DNA from: Terrilactibacillus laevilacticus
GTDB lineage: Bacteria > Bacillota > Bacilli > Bacillales > Sporolactobacillaceae
DNA: 64,000 nucleotides
Direction of reading: 5' to 3'
NCBI RefSeq assembly: GCF_006517395.1
Contig: NZ_VDCY01000001.1
Coordinates: 496,001-560,000, forward strand
The notes under the pieces are model-generated. The model was not told where the DNA came from. It was given only the letters and a program-made list of their open reading frames with translations, and made no database searches. The position numbers were made by a program, and so were the translations under genes. Of this stretch, positions 36,816 through 45,559 are shown piece by piece; within the stretch, counting starts at the first letter, position 1; the number at the start of each line of letters is the position of its first letter.

Positions 36816-36847
36816 AAAAAGACCCAAGCCGATATGACTTAGGAATG

Positions 36848-36861
36848 TTAAAGCGCTTTCA
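36848..36861. promoter_or_regulatory. Candidate catabolite-responsive (cre) site
   Basis: TTAAAGCGCTTTCA differs in one base from the ideal TGAAAGCGCTTTCA CcpA site. About 190 bases before the helicase start. Confidence 0.35.
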
Positions 36862-37054
36862 ATTAATAAAAAATCAATGTTGGATTGGATAAATTTATTA
36901 TAGTTTATCTAGACATAAATTGCAAGTTAAAATAAAAGGAACCTTTTCTCTAGAAAATATATACGTATATAACATATGAAGGTTCGTATTTGTTGTAATA
37001 AACAACGATACTATACATAAACCGAAAAATTCACTTTAAAAAAGGAAGAATTTA

Positions 37055-38164
37055 ATGAAATCTGCGTTCAACTCTTATGGGATAAACCGAAAAATAGTGG
37101 ATCGATTACAGGGATTAGGGATCAATATACCTACAAACGTTCAGGAACTTTCGATACCGCAAATCCTTTTTAATAGAGATTTATGTATTCAAGCACCAAC
37201 AGGCTCAGGGAAAACATTGGCTTTTCTCCTACCTTTACTTCACCTACTCCAAACTTCATTGGGTGAAGGACTGATTATTGTACCGACCCGAGAATTAGTG
37301 ATACAAATAGCAGAGGTGGCTAGGTCACTTGTCGATGATCTAAAGATACTGGCCATTTATGGCGGACAATCTTTAGATAAAGAAATGGCTAACTTAAGCA
37401 ACAATCATACTGATTTAATTGTAGGAACACCAGGTCGATTAAACGATCATTTGAGAAGAGGGACTTTGACATTTCAGACAACAAAGTATCTTGTCATTGA
37501 TGAAGCCGATTTGCTATTTAAATTGGGATTCAAGGAAGACGTTGAGAGTATTGTTCAAAATGTATCAAGTGAACGCCAAACAGTGTTAATTTCAGCGACT
37601 TTAGCTCACCATTTAATGGATTGGAAAACTTTTTTTAGACAAGAACCCATTGACATTAGGATAAATTATAAAAAAAGTGATGTTAGTCATATCAAACAGT
37701 TAGCGATAACAACTTCTGATCGAGAAAAGTTTGAAACACTTTGCCGAATTATCCATCAATTTCAGCCCTTTAAGTCTATCATTTTTTGCCGAACAATTAG
37801 GCGGGTTAAAAATTTACATAAGAAGTTAGAGGATAAGGGCTATCATGTTTTAGCCCTTCATGGAGATTTATCACAGAATCAAAGAGAGCAGGTTGTATCG
37901 CGGTTTAAAGATGAATTGATACCTATCCTTGTCGCAACTGATCTCGCTTCCAGAGGATTAGACGTTGATTTTGTTACACATATCGTAAATTATGATTTTC
38001 CGCGAGATGTTGAAACATATGTCCATAGAATTGGAAGAACTGGTCGTGCAGGTCAATACGGCTTAGCTATAACATGCGTCACACCAAAAGAGGAGAAACT
38101 TCTGAAAGATATTGAACACACGTTAAACATTCATCTAAGCCTTAAACGCTTAGTTGATAAATAA
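37055..38164 (+). CDS. Short DEAD-box RNA helicase (YfmL-like)
   Basis: 369 residues: just the two RecA domains with no C-terminal RNA-binding extension, unlike the helicase at 10.3 kb. Motif I APTGSGKT (about 45-52), PTRELV, TPGRL, DEAD, SAT, then IIFCRTIRR, ATDLASRGLD and [10 protein letters not shown]. The size fits B. subtilis YfmL, linked to ribosome assembly and cold growth. SD AAAAGGAAG precedes ATG 37055. It is preceded by a 340-base gene-free stretch with a family B repeat and a cre-like palindrome, and is probably monocistronic. Confidence 0.88.
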   Translation: MKSAFNSYGINRKIVDRLQGLGINIPTNVQELSIPQILFNRDLCIQAPTGSGKTLAFLLPLLHLLQTSLGEGLIIVPTRELVIQIAEVARSLVDDLKILAIYGGQSLDKEMANLSNNHTDLIVGTPGRLNDHLRRGTLTFQTTKYLVIDEADLLFKLGFKEDVESIVQNVSSERQTVLISATLAHHLMDWKTFFRQEPIDIRINYKKSDVSHIKQLAITTSDREKFETLCRIIHQFQPFKSIIFCRTIRRVKNLHKKLEDKGYHVLALHGDLSQNQREQVVSRFKDELIPILVATDLASRGLDVDFVTHIVNYDFPRDVETYVHRIGRTGRAGQYGLAITCVTPKEEKLLKDIEHTLNIHLSLKRLVDK

Positions 38165-38430
38165 ATCATATTTATCTAATTGATGGCAAGCTATTAAAGT
38201 TTTACAACTTAACGGGAAGCAGTTATGAGTCTACCGTTAAAGCCAATATAACATTCTAGATTGTAGTTTCACCATATTGGATAAGATGAGAGATGGTAAT
38301 AAGATTACAAATAAAGGTCTTTTACTTGTCGAATTCATATATTCTAATGAGGTCAAATGATTCGAGTTCTCTTTATTTACTCTTTACAACGTAACAGTGT
38401 TATGTTACATTGTTTGTGGAGGTTATGATG

Positions 38431-39063
38431 ATGGAAAATGATCTTATCGCAAAAAAAGATCTATTAGAAGTAGCACATATTTCATATGGTCAACTTTATC
38501 GGTGGAAGAGAAAAAAATTAATACCAGATGAATGGTTTATTCGAAAATCGACTTTTACAGGACAAGAAACTTTCTTTCCAAAACAAAAGATATTAGATCG
38601 TATTGAGAAGATTATTAGTTTAAAAGACGATCTGTCACTAGATGAATTAGCTGATATGTTCTCACCTAATCCACAGTCTGTGTCATTAACTGTTAACCAA
38701 ATTATAGAACGTCACATTGTTTCATTGATGACAGTGGATGTTTTGTTTCCTGAGGAAGAAAGAAACAAGTCATTATCATTTGAAGCGATCCTGTCAGCTA
38801 ATATTGTTGAAAAGGTATTGAAATCAGGTGAAGTCAATCGAGAAGAAAGTAAACAACTCTATACTTTTTTAATCAACAATTATGGTAAGTTATACGGTCA
38901 GCCTTTTTATTTATTAATTTTTCGAAAACTTGGAGTAACGTCGTTTTTATTAATATCTAAGCAAGAAAATTATTATGTTGATGATCTTACTAATGAAGTC
39001 TTCAAATTAGATATTTTGCAAAGTATTGAAGAACTTAAGAGTTTATTATCGAAGGGAGCATAA
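38431..39063 (+). CDS. YhbD-like MerR-type HTH protein (DUF4004)
   Basis: About 210 residues. The N-terminus (AKKDLLEVAHISYGQLYRWKRKKLIPDEWF) is a MerR-like winged HTH; the C-terminal two-thirds is a ligand or partner domain of unknown role. In B. subtilis yhbD precedes the bactofilin genes yhbE/yhbF, as here, which is the main support for this identity. Three ATGs in a row (38425, 38428, 38431) follow GGAGG (38418-38422); 38431 has the best spacing. It probably regulates or assists the neighbouring cytoskeletal genes. Confidence 0.78.
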   Translation: MENDLIAKKDLLEVAHISYGQLYRWKRKKLIPDEWFIRKSTFTGQETFFPKQKILDRIEKIISLKDDLSLDELADMFSPNPQSVSLTVNQIIERHIVSLMTVDVLFPEEERNKSLSFEAILSANIVEKVLKSGEVNREESKQLYTFLINNYGKLYGQPFYLLIFRKLGVTSFLLISKQENYYVDDLTNEVFKLDILQSIEELKSLLSKGA

Positions 39064-39083
39064 ATGATGAGAGGAAAATACAG

Positions 39084-39200
39084 TTGCGGAGATTGCAAGA
39101 GGAAATCATAAGTCAAAATTGTTCGATTGATCCGTTGGAATATAAAATAACATGTCAAATAAATAGAACATCAAATATAAAGGCAAAAGTGAAAACTTAA
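39084..39200 (+). CDS. Possible 38-residue peptide between yhbD and the bactofilin gene
   Basis: TTG start eight bases after GAGAGG, reading MRRLQEEIISQNCSIDPLEYKI... to TAA 39198-39200; Cys at 13 and 24. It is unknown to me. It fills most of the 160-base gap in an otherwise compact operon, which argues that it is translated; its short length argues for caution. Confidence 0.4.
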   Translation: MRRLQEEIISQNCSIDPLEYKITCQINRTSNIKAKVKT

Positions 39201-39223
39201 TTACAATGGAGGAATGAAGAAAC

Positions 39224-39943
39224 ATGATTAAAACAACTCAAGCAGCCGATTTAATCATTTCGGGATCGGGTTCAACTTCAGGCGGAATATTTCGAGATGT
39301 TAAAATCAGCGGTTCAGGTAAAGTCAGTGGGGATATAGAATGTAACCAATTTCAAACAAGCGGTTCCAGTCGGATCAATGGAAATGTGAAGTCAGAAAAC
39401 ATGAAAATAAGCGGGAGCTCTAAAATCCTTGGGTCGGTGACTTCGGATACGATGGATATTAGCGGTTCAACGACAATTGAAGGAAATGCGGATGTGAAAA
39501 CCATTCATATTAGCGGATTTTCTCGTATAAAAGGAAATATGAAAGGAGAAAGGGTGTCACTTAGCGGAGGTATTAAATTGTATGGTAGTTTGGAAGCCGA
39601 CTCAGTTCAGTTAAAAGGTGGATTTATGATTCAAGACTTATTAAATGCAGACGAGATAACCATTGGCATTGGTGGTGATTGTAAGGTAAAGGAAATTGGA
39701 TGTGGAACACTTAAAGTAACGAAAAAAACGTTTGGTTTAGATATTTTAGGTAAATTGTTTTCTAAACATTTAATCACGGATCAAATTGAAGGTGATGATA
39801 TCTATTTAGAATATACAAAAGCAAAAACGGTTCGGGGAAATCGAGTGACGATTGGAACGGGTTGTGAAATTGATCATGTAGAATATAAAGACCATTTTTC
39901 TAAAGTTGGCAATGCGATGGTGAAACATTCAGAGAAAATATAA
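39224..39943 (+). CDS. Bactofilin (polymer-forming cytoskeletal protein)
   Basis: 239 residues, mostly a right-handed beta-helix built of short repeats such as ISGSGSTSG, ISGSGKVSGD, TSGSSRINGN, ISGSSKILGS, ISGSTTIEGN and ISGFSRIKGN (about residues 10-125), the bactofilin/DUF583 signature. The C-terminal part (125-239) is less regular. Bactofilins polymerise without nucleotide near the membrane; B. subtilis BacE/BacF (YhbE/YhbF) affect flagellar hook-basal body assembly. Only one copy is present here. SD TGGAGG precedes ATG 39224. The MFS gene follows after about 15 bases. Confidence 0.88.
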   Translation: MIKTTQAADLIISGSGSTSGGIFRDVKISGSGKVSGDIECNQFQTSGSSRINGNVKSENMKISGSSKILGSVTSDTMDISGSTTIEGNADVKTIHISGFSRIKGNMKGERVSLSGGIKLYGSLEADSVQLKGGFMIQDLLNADEITIGIGGDCKVKEIGCGTLKVTKKTFGLDILGKLFSKHLITDQIEGDDIYLEYTKAKTVRGNRVTIGTGCEIDHVEYKDHFSKVGNAMVKHSEKI

Positions 39944-39958
39944 GGGAGAGTTTTAATT

Positions 39959-41473
39959 TTGACAGCAAAACAAATGAATATTGTCGTTATAGGGTTATTA
40001 TTAAGTATATTTACAGCGTCAATGGATCAAACGATCGTATCGACTGCTATGGGTACGATTGTTGCTGATCTCGGTGGCTTAGATAAATTTGTTTGGGTCA
40101 CATCCGCTTATTTAGTAACTGAAATGGCCGGTATGCCTATTTTTGGTAAATTATCCGATATGTATGGACGAAAGCGATTTTTTATCTTTGGATTATGTGT
40201 TTTTCTTCTAGGTTCGATTCTTTGTGGGACAGCGACCTCAATAACCCAATTAAGTCTATATCGGGCTATTCAAGGTATAGGAGGGGGTTCGTTGATGCCA
40301 ATCGCTTTTGCGATTGTTTTTAATATCTTTCCTCCAGATCAAAGAGGTAAAATGGGTGGTTTGTTTGGAGCGGCTTTTGGTTTATCAAGTGTCTTTGGGC
40401 CTCTTTTAGGTGCCTATATTACAGACCATTTTAGTTGGCACTGGGTCTTTTATATTAATTTACCTCTAGGTATTTTGTCGGTTGTTCTTATTTCCTTTTT
40501 TTATAAGGAATCTAAAGAACATCAGAAGCAAAACATTGATTGGTGGGGAGCGATTACCCTTGTAATAGGAACAGTTTCCCTTATGTTTGCACTAGAACTA
40601 GGCGGTAATAAATTTGATTGGGGATCAGTTCAGATTATAGGTTTATTTACTTCATTTGTGATTTTCTTTCTATTATTTTTGTTCGCAGAAACAAGAGCTA
40701 TTGATCCCATTCTTCCGTTTAAATTATTTAGAAAACGCCTTTTTACTGCATCTAACCTTATTGGTATATTTATCAGTATTCCCTTTATTGTAGCGATTGT
40801 TTTTATTCCCCTTTATGTCCAAGGGGTTACAGGTGGAACGGCCACAAGATCGGGATTAATTTTATTACCGTTAATGGTTGGAACAACTGTATCAAGTATT
40901 TTAGGCGGATCATTAATTCAAAAAGTCAGTTATCGAAATACCATGATTTTCTCTGGGTTTGTTATGTTCATTGGAATGATTTTATTAAGTACAATTACGG
41001 TAAACACACATATTGGTTTATTAATTGTATATGTGTTCTTCGTTGGTTTCGGTGTGGGTTTTTCTTTTTCAGTCTTAGGAACGGCGGCTGTTCATGGATT
41101 AAGTCCTAGAGAATTTGGTTCAGCCAGTTCGACTCTTGCTTTTTTAAGGGAACTTGGTATGACAGTGGGACTCACGATATATGGAGCTATTCAAAGTCAT
41201 ATTTTAAAAGATGAATTACATGATTTATTTCGATCCATGGCGAAAATGGGATCAGCTGGGCAATCCCAAAACCCAAGAGTTCTGCTATCACCTGAAGTAA
41301 GGGAACATATTCCATCCAATATTATTGATCATCTAGTCAGTGGATTATCTAAGTCCATTTCTCATACGTTCATTTGGGCCATTATACCTACTGTTATTGC
41401 TCTAATCTGTGTTTTTGTGATGACAAATGAGAAGTTAATCATTGAAGAAAAGCAAACAAAACAATCTTTTTAA
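39959..41473 (+). CDS. MFS drug exporter, EmrB/QacA (DHA2, 14-TM) type
   Basis: 504 residues, about 14 membrane segments. SMDQTIVSTAMGTI in TM1 is the DHA2 motif D1, GKLSDMYGRKRFF is MFS motif A, and the region around AIQGIGGGSLMPIA is motif B/C-like. Proton-driven efflux of hydrophobic compounds. It starts with TTG at 39959, eight bases after AGGGAGAG; it is very close behind the bactofilin gene, so it may be in the same transcript. A terminator follows. No adjacent TetR/MarR regulator, so the substrate and inducer are unknown. Confidence 0.88.
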   Translation: MTAKQMNIVVIGLLLSIFTASMDQTIVSTAMGTIVADLGGLDKFVWVTSAYLVTEMAGMPIFGKLSDMYGRKRFFIFGLCVFLLGSILCGTATSITQLSLYRAIQGIGGGSLMPIAFAIVFNIFPPDQRGKMGGLFGAAFGLSSVFGPLLGAYITDHFSWHWVFYINLPLGILSVVLISFFYKESKEHQKQNIDWWGAITLVIGTVSLMFALELGGNKFDWGSVQIIGLFTSFVIFFLLFLFAETRAIDPILPFKLFRKRLFTASNLIGIFISIPFIVAIVFIPLYVQGVTGGTATRSGLILLPLMVGTTVSSILGGSLIQKVSYRNTMIFSGFVMFIGMILLSTITVNTHIGLLIVYVFFVGFGVGFSFSVLGTAAVHGLSPREFGSASSTLAFLRELGMTVGLTIYGAIQSHILKDELHDLFRSMAKMGSAGQSQNPRVLLSPEVREHIPSNIIDHLVSGLSKSISHTFIWAIIPTVIALICVFVMTNEKLIIEEKQTKQSF

Positions 41474-41479
41474 TGTATC

Positions 41480-41511
41480 CAGTACCTATTCTTTAGAACA
41501 GGTACTTTTTT
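41480..41511 (+). terminator. Terminator after the MFS exporter
   Basis: AGTACCT / AGGTACTTTTTT stem with T run. Confidence 0.82.
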
Positions 41512-41665
41512 ATTAATTAGATAAAACATAACGGAATATTCAAATAAGAGGAGAAAAAAAGTCTTGTTATTTTATCTCTGTATGATATTATCTTTATATT
41601 ATTAATTTTATAATAAATATGTATGTTTTAAGCTAAAAGCAGATGTTACGCAGGGAGTGATACTC

Positions 41666-42490
41666 ATGACAAAATTATGGATTTCAGTCGATATGGAAGG
41701 AATCTCAGGCTTACCTGATTATACATATGTAAATTCAAGTGAATTTAATTATGAAACTGGCAGAAGAATAATGACAATGGAAGCAAATAGTATCATTCAA
41801 GCTGCTTTTGATTATGGGGTAGACGATATTGTAGTGAACGACAGCCATTCAAAAATGAACAATATCCTAATTGAAGAAATTCATCCTGAAGCCAGATTAA
41901 TTTCTGGAGATGTTAAGCCAATGTCTATGGTTCAAGGATTAGATGATCAAGTAGACTTAGCTGCTTTCATTGGCTATCACGCCCGTGCTGGAAAGAAAGG
42001 GGTGATGTCACATTCTATGACTTTTGGAGTTCGGAATTTTTGGATTAATGATCAAGTCGTTGGGGAATTAGGTTTTAATGCCTATGTTGCGGGTTTCTAT
42101 GATGTTCCGGTTATCCTTGTTGCTGGGGATGATTGTGCATGTGAAGAAGCAGAAACACTCATACCGGGGATCACGACTTGTATTGTAAAACGCGCCTTAT
42201 CGCGCTCTTCGCAAGAAACATTATCACCAGCTAAAGCTACGGAGTTAATACGGGAAAAAACATTAGATGCTCTTGGTCAAAAATCGATCGAGCCACTAAA
42301 ACCCCCAAAAAAGCCTACTCTTAGAGTAGAGTTTACAAACTATGGAGAAGCCGAGTGGGCTGCTCTCATTCCTCAAGTTACCATCGAACCTGGAACAACC
42401 ATTGTCAAATATGAAGCTAATACAATTATTGATGCTTATCAAGCCATGGTTGCGATGACTGAACTCGCAATGAAAACAAAATTTTGTTAA
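41666..42490 (+). CDS. dppA: D-aminopeptidase DppA (M55 family)
   Basis: 274 residues. The metal ligands of the M55 zinc D-aminopeptidase are visible: SVDMEGISG (Asp, Glu), VVNDSHSKMNN (His/Asp), GYHARAG (His) and ELGFNAYVAG. DppA hydrolyses D-Ala-D-Ala and related D-amino-acid peptides in the cytosol as a decamer. GTG 41657 overlaps the SD GGGAG, so ATG 41666 is the start. First gene of the dpp-ykf operon; a possible promoter TTGTTA-16-TATTAT lies at 41564-41591. In B. subtilis the operon is repressed by CodY and AbrB; I could not define a clear CodY box here. Confidence 0.93.
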   Translation: MTKLWISVDMEGISGLPDYTYVNSSEFNYETGRRIMTMEANSIIQAAFDYGVDDIVVNDSHSKMNNILIEEIHPEARLISGDVKPMSMVQGLDDQVDLAAFIGYHARAGKKGVMSHSMTFGVRNFWINDQVVGELGFNAYVAGFYDVPVILVAGDDCACEEAETLIPGITTCIVKRALSRSSQETLSPAKATELIREKTLDALGQKSIEPLKPPKKPTLRVEFTNYGEAEWAALIPQVTIEPGTTIVKYEANTIIDAYQAMVAMTELAMKTKFC

Positions 42491-42543
42491 TTAAGCCATA
42501 CTACATAGATTAATAGATTATTTGATTGAAGGGGGTAACAGAG

Positions 42544-43482
42544 ATGATGAATTTTATCTTTAGACGACTACTAGCCATGCTCCTAACCATTTGGGTTATA
42601 GCAACACTTACTTTTATTCTAATGCATGCTATTCCAGGATCCCCGTTCAATAGTCATAATGGTAAGCAATTGAATGAAACGGTTCAAAAGAACATGGAGA
42701 TGCATTACAACTTAGATAAACCGTTGCCTATACAATATCTGATCTACATGAAATCCGTTGCAACATTTAATTATGGACCCTCAATTAAGCATCCAAATGA
42801 CACAGTCAATAGTTTAATTTCCGATGGATTTCCCGTGTCCTTTGAGCTAGGCATGATTACATTGATTGTCGCTATTATTTCAGGTCTTATTTTAGGTGTT
42901 TTAGCGGCTCTAAAGGCTAATCATTTCATTGATTATGTAGCAATGACCATAGCAGTACTGGGTATATCGATACCTAATTTTGTTTTAGCTTCATTATTAA
43001 TACAAGAATTTTCCGTTAATTTAGGGTGGTTGCCACCTTCCATGTGGACAAGTTGGAAAAGTGAAGTGCTACCAACCATTGCCTTGGCTACAGGTCCAAT
43101 GGCGATTATAGCGAGATTAATTCGTACTAGTATGATCGAAGTGTTGACACAAGACTATATTCGAACGGCACGAAGTAAGGGTTTATCTCCTTTTCTTATC
43201 GTTATGAAACATGCTTTAAAGAATGCCTTGCTACCCGTTATTACACTTCTCGGCACCTTAGCAGCAGGCATTTTAACGGGTACTTTTGTTATCGAAAAAA
43301 TATTTGCTATTCCTGGAATGGGAAAATATTTTGTTGATAGTATTAATTCCCGTGATTATCCCGTTATCATGGGAACCACTGTTTTTTATAGTTCCATACT
43401 GATTGTTTTACTATTTATCGTTGATATGGCTTATGGTTGGCTAGATCCAAGAATTAAACTTCATAAGAAGGAAGTGAGCTAA
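42544..43482 (+). CDS. dppB: Dipeptide ABC transporter permease DppB
   Basis: 312 residues with six membrane segments and the permease EAA-type loop (DYIRTARSKGLSPFLIVMKHALKNALLPV), the ATPase-contacting motif of BPD permeases. The N-terminal FRRLLAMLLTIWVIATLTFILMHAIPGSPF is typical of OppB/DppB. SD AGGGGG lies eight bases before ATG 42544 (42547 also possible). It forms the channel with DppC, powered by DppD and YkfD. DppC follows without a gap. Confidence 0.93.
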   Translation: MMNFIFRRLLAMLLTIWVIATLTFILMHAIPGSPFNSHNGKQLNETVQKNMEMHYNLDKPLPIQYLIYMKSVATFNYGPSIKHPNDTVNSLISDGFPVSFELGMITLIVAIISGLILGVLAALKANHFIDYVAMTIAVLGISIPNFVLASLLIQEFSVNLGWLPPSMWTSWKSEVLPTIALATGPMAIIARLIRTSMIEVLTQDYIRTARSKGLSPFLIVMKHALKNALLPVITLLGTLAAGILTGTFVIEKIFAIPGMGKYFVDSINSRDYPVIMGTTVFYSSILIVLLFIVDMAYGWLDPRIKLHKKEVS

Positions 43483-44436
43483 TTGTCCGCTATGAGAATA
43501 GATGAGGTGCCATCAACAAACGAAATTAAAGACGAATGGTTTAAAAAAAGAAACGTGGAGAATAGCGACGTAGAAGACATCACACGTCCAAGTTTATCTT
43601 ATTGGAAAGGAGCGTGGTATCGTCTTCTGCAAAACAAACTAGCCATGTTTGGTCTAATTTTTATCATTTTACTCGCTATAATGGCCATTTTGGGTCCGGT
43701 AATGTCGAAATATTCCGTCTCTTACCAAAGCTTACAAGAGCAAAACTTAAGCCCTTCAATGAAACATTGGTTTGGAACTGATGACCTAGGGCGCGATGTG
43801 TTTACTAGGACATGGTATGGGGCTAGAATATCTCTTACTGTTGGACTATTAGCAGCTTTAGTAGATTTGTTTATCGGTGTTATTTATGGCGGAATAAGTG
43901 GCTATAAAGGAGGAACGGTTGATAGCGTTCTTATGAGAATTATAGAGATCCTTTATGGCCTTCCATACCTTCTTGTTGTTATTTTGATGATGGTCGTTAT
44001 GGGACCTGGGTTGTTTACGGTTATTGTTGCCCTTACCATTACCGGATGGACGGGGATGGCTCGAATTGTTAGAGGTCAAGTTTTACAATTAAAAAATTAT
44101 GAATTCGTGTTAGCATCAAGATCATTCGGGAGTCCAACTTTACGGATTGTTAAGAAAGATTTAATACCAAATACGATAGGACAAATTATTGTTCAAATGA
44201 CCTTAACCGTTCCTTCAGCCATATTTGCCGAAGCCTTTCTAAGTTTTTTAGGACTCGGCATACAAGCCCCATTTGCAAGCTGGGGGACGATGGCGAACGA
44301 CTCGTTATCTGCTATATTAACCGGTTATTGGTGGCAATTATTTTTTCCAGCATTTTTTATTTCGATGACCATGTTTGCCTTTAATGTCTTAGGTGATGGT
44401 TTACAACATGCACTCGACCCTAAATTAAGGAGGTGA
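43483..44436 (+). CDS. dppC: Dipeptide ABC transporter permease DppC
   Basis: 317 residues. A soluble N-terminal part of about 45 residues precedes the OppC-type permease (NKLAMFGLIFIILLAIMAILGP, GTDDLGRDVFTRTWYGARIS, the EAA loop YEFVLASRSFGSPTLRIVKKDLIPN and ASWGTM near the end). It starts with TTG 43483 immediately after the dppB stop, with AGGAAGTGAG upstream; ATG 43492 is an alternative. Heterodimer partner of DppB. Confidence 0.93.
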   Translation: MSAMRIDEVPSTNEIKDEWFKKRNVENSDVEDITRPSLSYWKGAWYRLLQNKLAMFGLIFIILLAIMAILGPVMSKYSVSYQSLQEQNLSPSMKHWFGTDDLGRDVFTRTWYGARISLTVGLLAALVDLFIGVIYGGISGYKGGTVDSVLMRIIEILYGLPYLLVVILMMVVMGPGLFTVIVALTITGWTGMARIVRGQVLQLKNYEFVLASRSFGSPTLRIVKKDLIPNTIGQIIVQMTLTVPSAIFAEAFLSFLGLGIQAPFASWGTMANDSLSAILTGYWWQLFFPAFFISMTMFAFNVLGDGLQHALDPKLRR

Positions 44437-44442
44437 AACTAA

Positions 44443-45450
44443 TTGGAACCATTACTTGAGGTAAAGCAGTTGCACATTCAATTTCAAGCCCATGGCGGTA
44501 CCGTGAAGGCGGTAAGAGGTATCGACTTTACCATTGGGAAAGGAGAAACCTTGGCTATTGTCGGCGAATCCGGCTGTGGGAAAAGTGTTTCTTCTCTTGC
44601 CATTATGGGTCTTATCGATCATCCAGGTAAAATTACAAATGGTTCAATAATTTTTAAAGGAAAAGATTTAACTAGGCTAACTTCAAAAGAGATGCGAAAA
44701 GTTCAAGGAATTGACATTTCGATGGTTTTTCAAGATCCAATGACGGCGCTAAATCCGACCTTAACGATTGAATCACAATTAATAGAAGGTCTTATTCATC
44801 AAAAGAAAATGTCGAAGCGTGTTGCCAAGAAGGAAGCCATCAAAGTATTAGAATGGGTTGGTATTTCGAATCCACATGAACGATTAAAACAGTATCCCCA
44901 TCAGTTAAGTGGGGGGATGAGACAAAGAATTGTTATCGCTATGGCACTGATTTGTGAACCAGATTTACTTATCGCAGATGAACCTACAACGGCATTAGAT
45001 GTGACGATCCAAGCTCAGATACTGGATTTATTTGAGTCTATTCAAAAAAGAACCGGCATTTCTATTGTTATCATTACTCATGATTTAGGGGTTGTAGCAA
45101 AAATGGCAGACCGAATCGCTGTCATGTATGCCGGTAGAATCGTGGAGATGGGGAGCAAACGTCAAGTATTCTATCATTCAGAGCATCCCTACACGCGTGC
45201 CTTACTTAATTCCGTTGTGAGATTAGATCAGACAAGTCATAGTTTAAAACCCATAGAGGGCTCACCTCCGGATCTATTTTCTCCACCTAAAGGTTGTGCG
45301 TTTGTTGATCGTTGTCCATTTGCTATGGAGGTCTGCGGACGTGTTCAACCCCAAAAATCAAGGTTACGTGAGGGACATCAGATTGAGTGTTGGTTACAAG
45401 ATACAAGGGCAGTTGCCGTAAGAAAAGAAATGCTAGCAAGTCAATTGTAA
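44443..45450 (+). CDS. dppD: Dipeptide ABC transporter ATP-binding protein DppD
   Basis: 335 residues. Walker A GESGCGKS (about 43-50), signature LSGGMRQR, Walker B LLIADEPTTALD, and the OppD-type C-terminal region CPFAMEVCGRVQP...HQIECWL with several Cys that may bind an Fe-S cluster. It starts with TTG after AAGGAGG (spacing nine). One of two ATPases of the transporter; YkfD at 50.3 kb is probably the other. Confidence 0.93.
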   Translation: MEPLLEVKQLHIQFQAHGGTVKAVRGIDFTIGKGETLAIVGESGCGKSVSSLAIMGLIDHPGKITNGSIIFKGKDLTRLTSKEMRKVQGIDISMVFQDPMTALNPTLTIESQLIEGLIHQKKMSKRVAKKEAIKVLEWVGISNPHERLKQYPHQLSGGMRQRIVIAMALICEPDLLIADEPTTALDVTIQAQILDLFESIQKRTGISIVIITHDLGVVAKMADRIAVMYAGRIVEMGSKRQVFYHSEHPYTRALLNSVVRLDQTSHSLKPIEGSPPDLFSPPKGCAFVDRCPFAMEVCGRVQPQKSRLREGHQIECWLQDTRAVAVRKEMLASQL

Positions 45451-45559
45451 TAAAATTACAGGCGAAACAGAACTAATTTTTAGGTTTACATACAACTAAT
45501 AACTTAAAAAATCAATACGCTAGTAAAGAATGTCTAACTTTCAGCTAGGGGGTTTCAAA

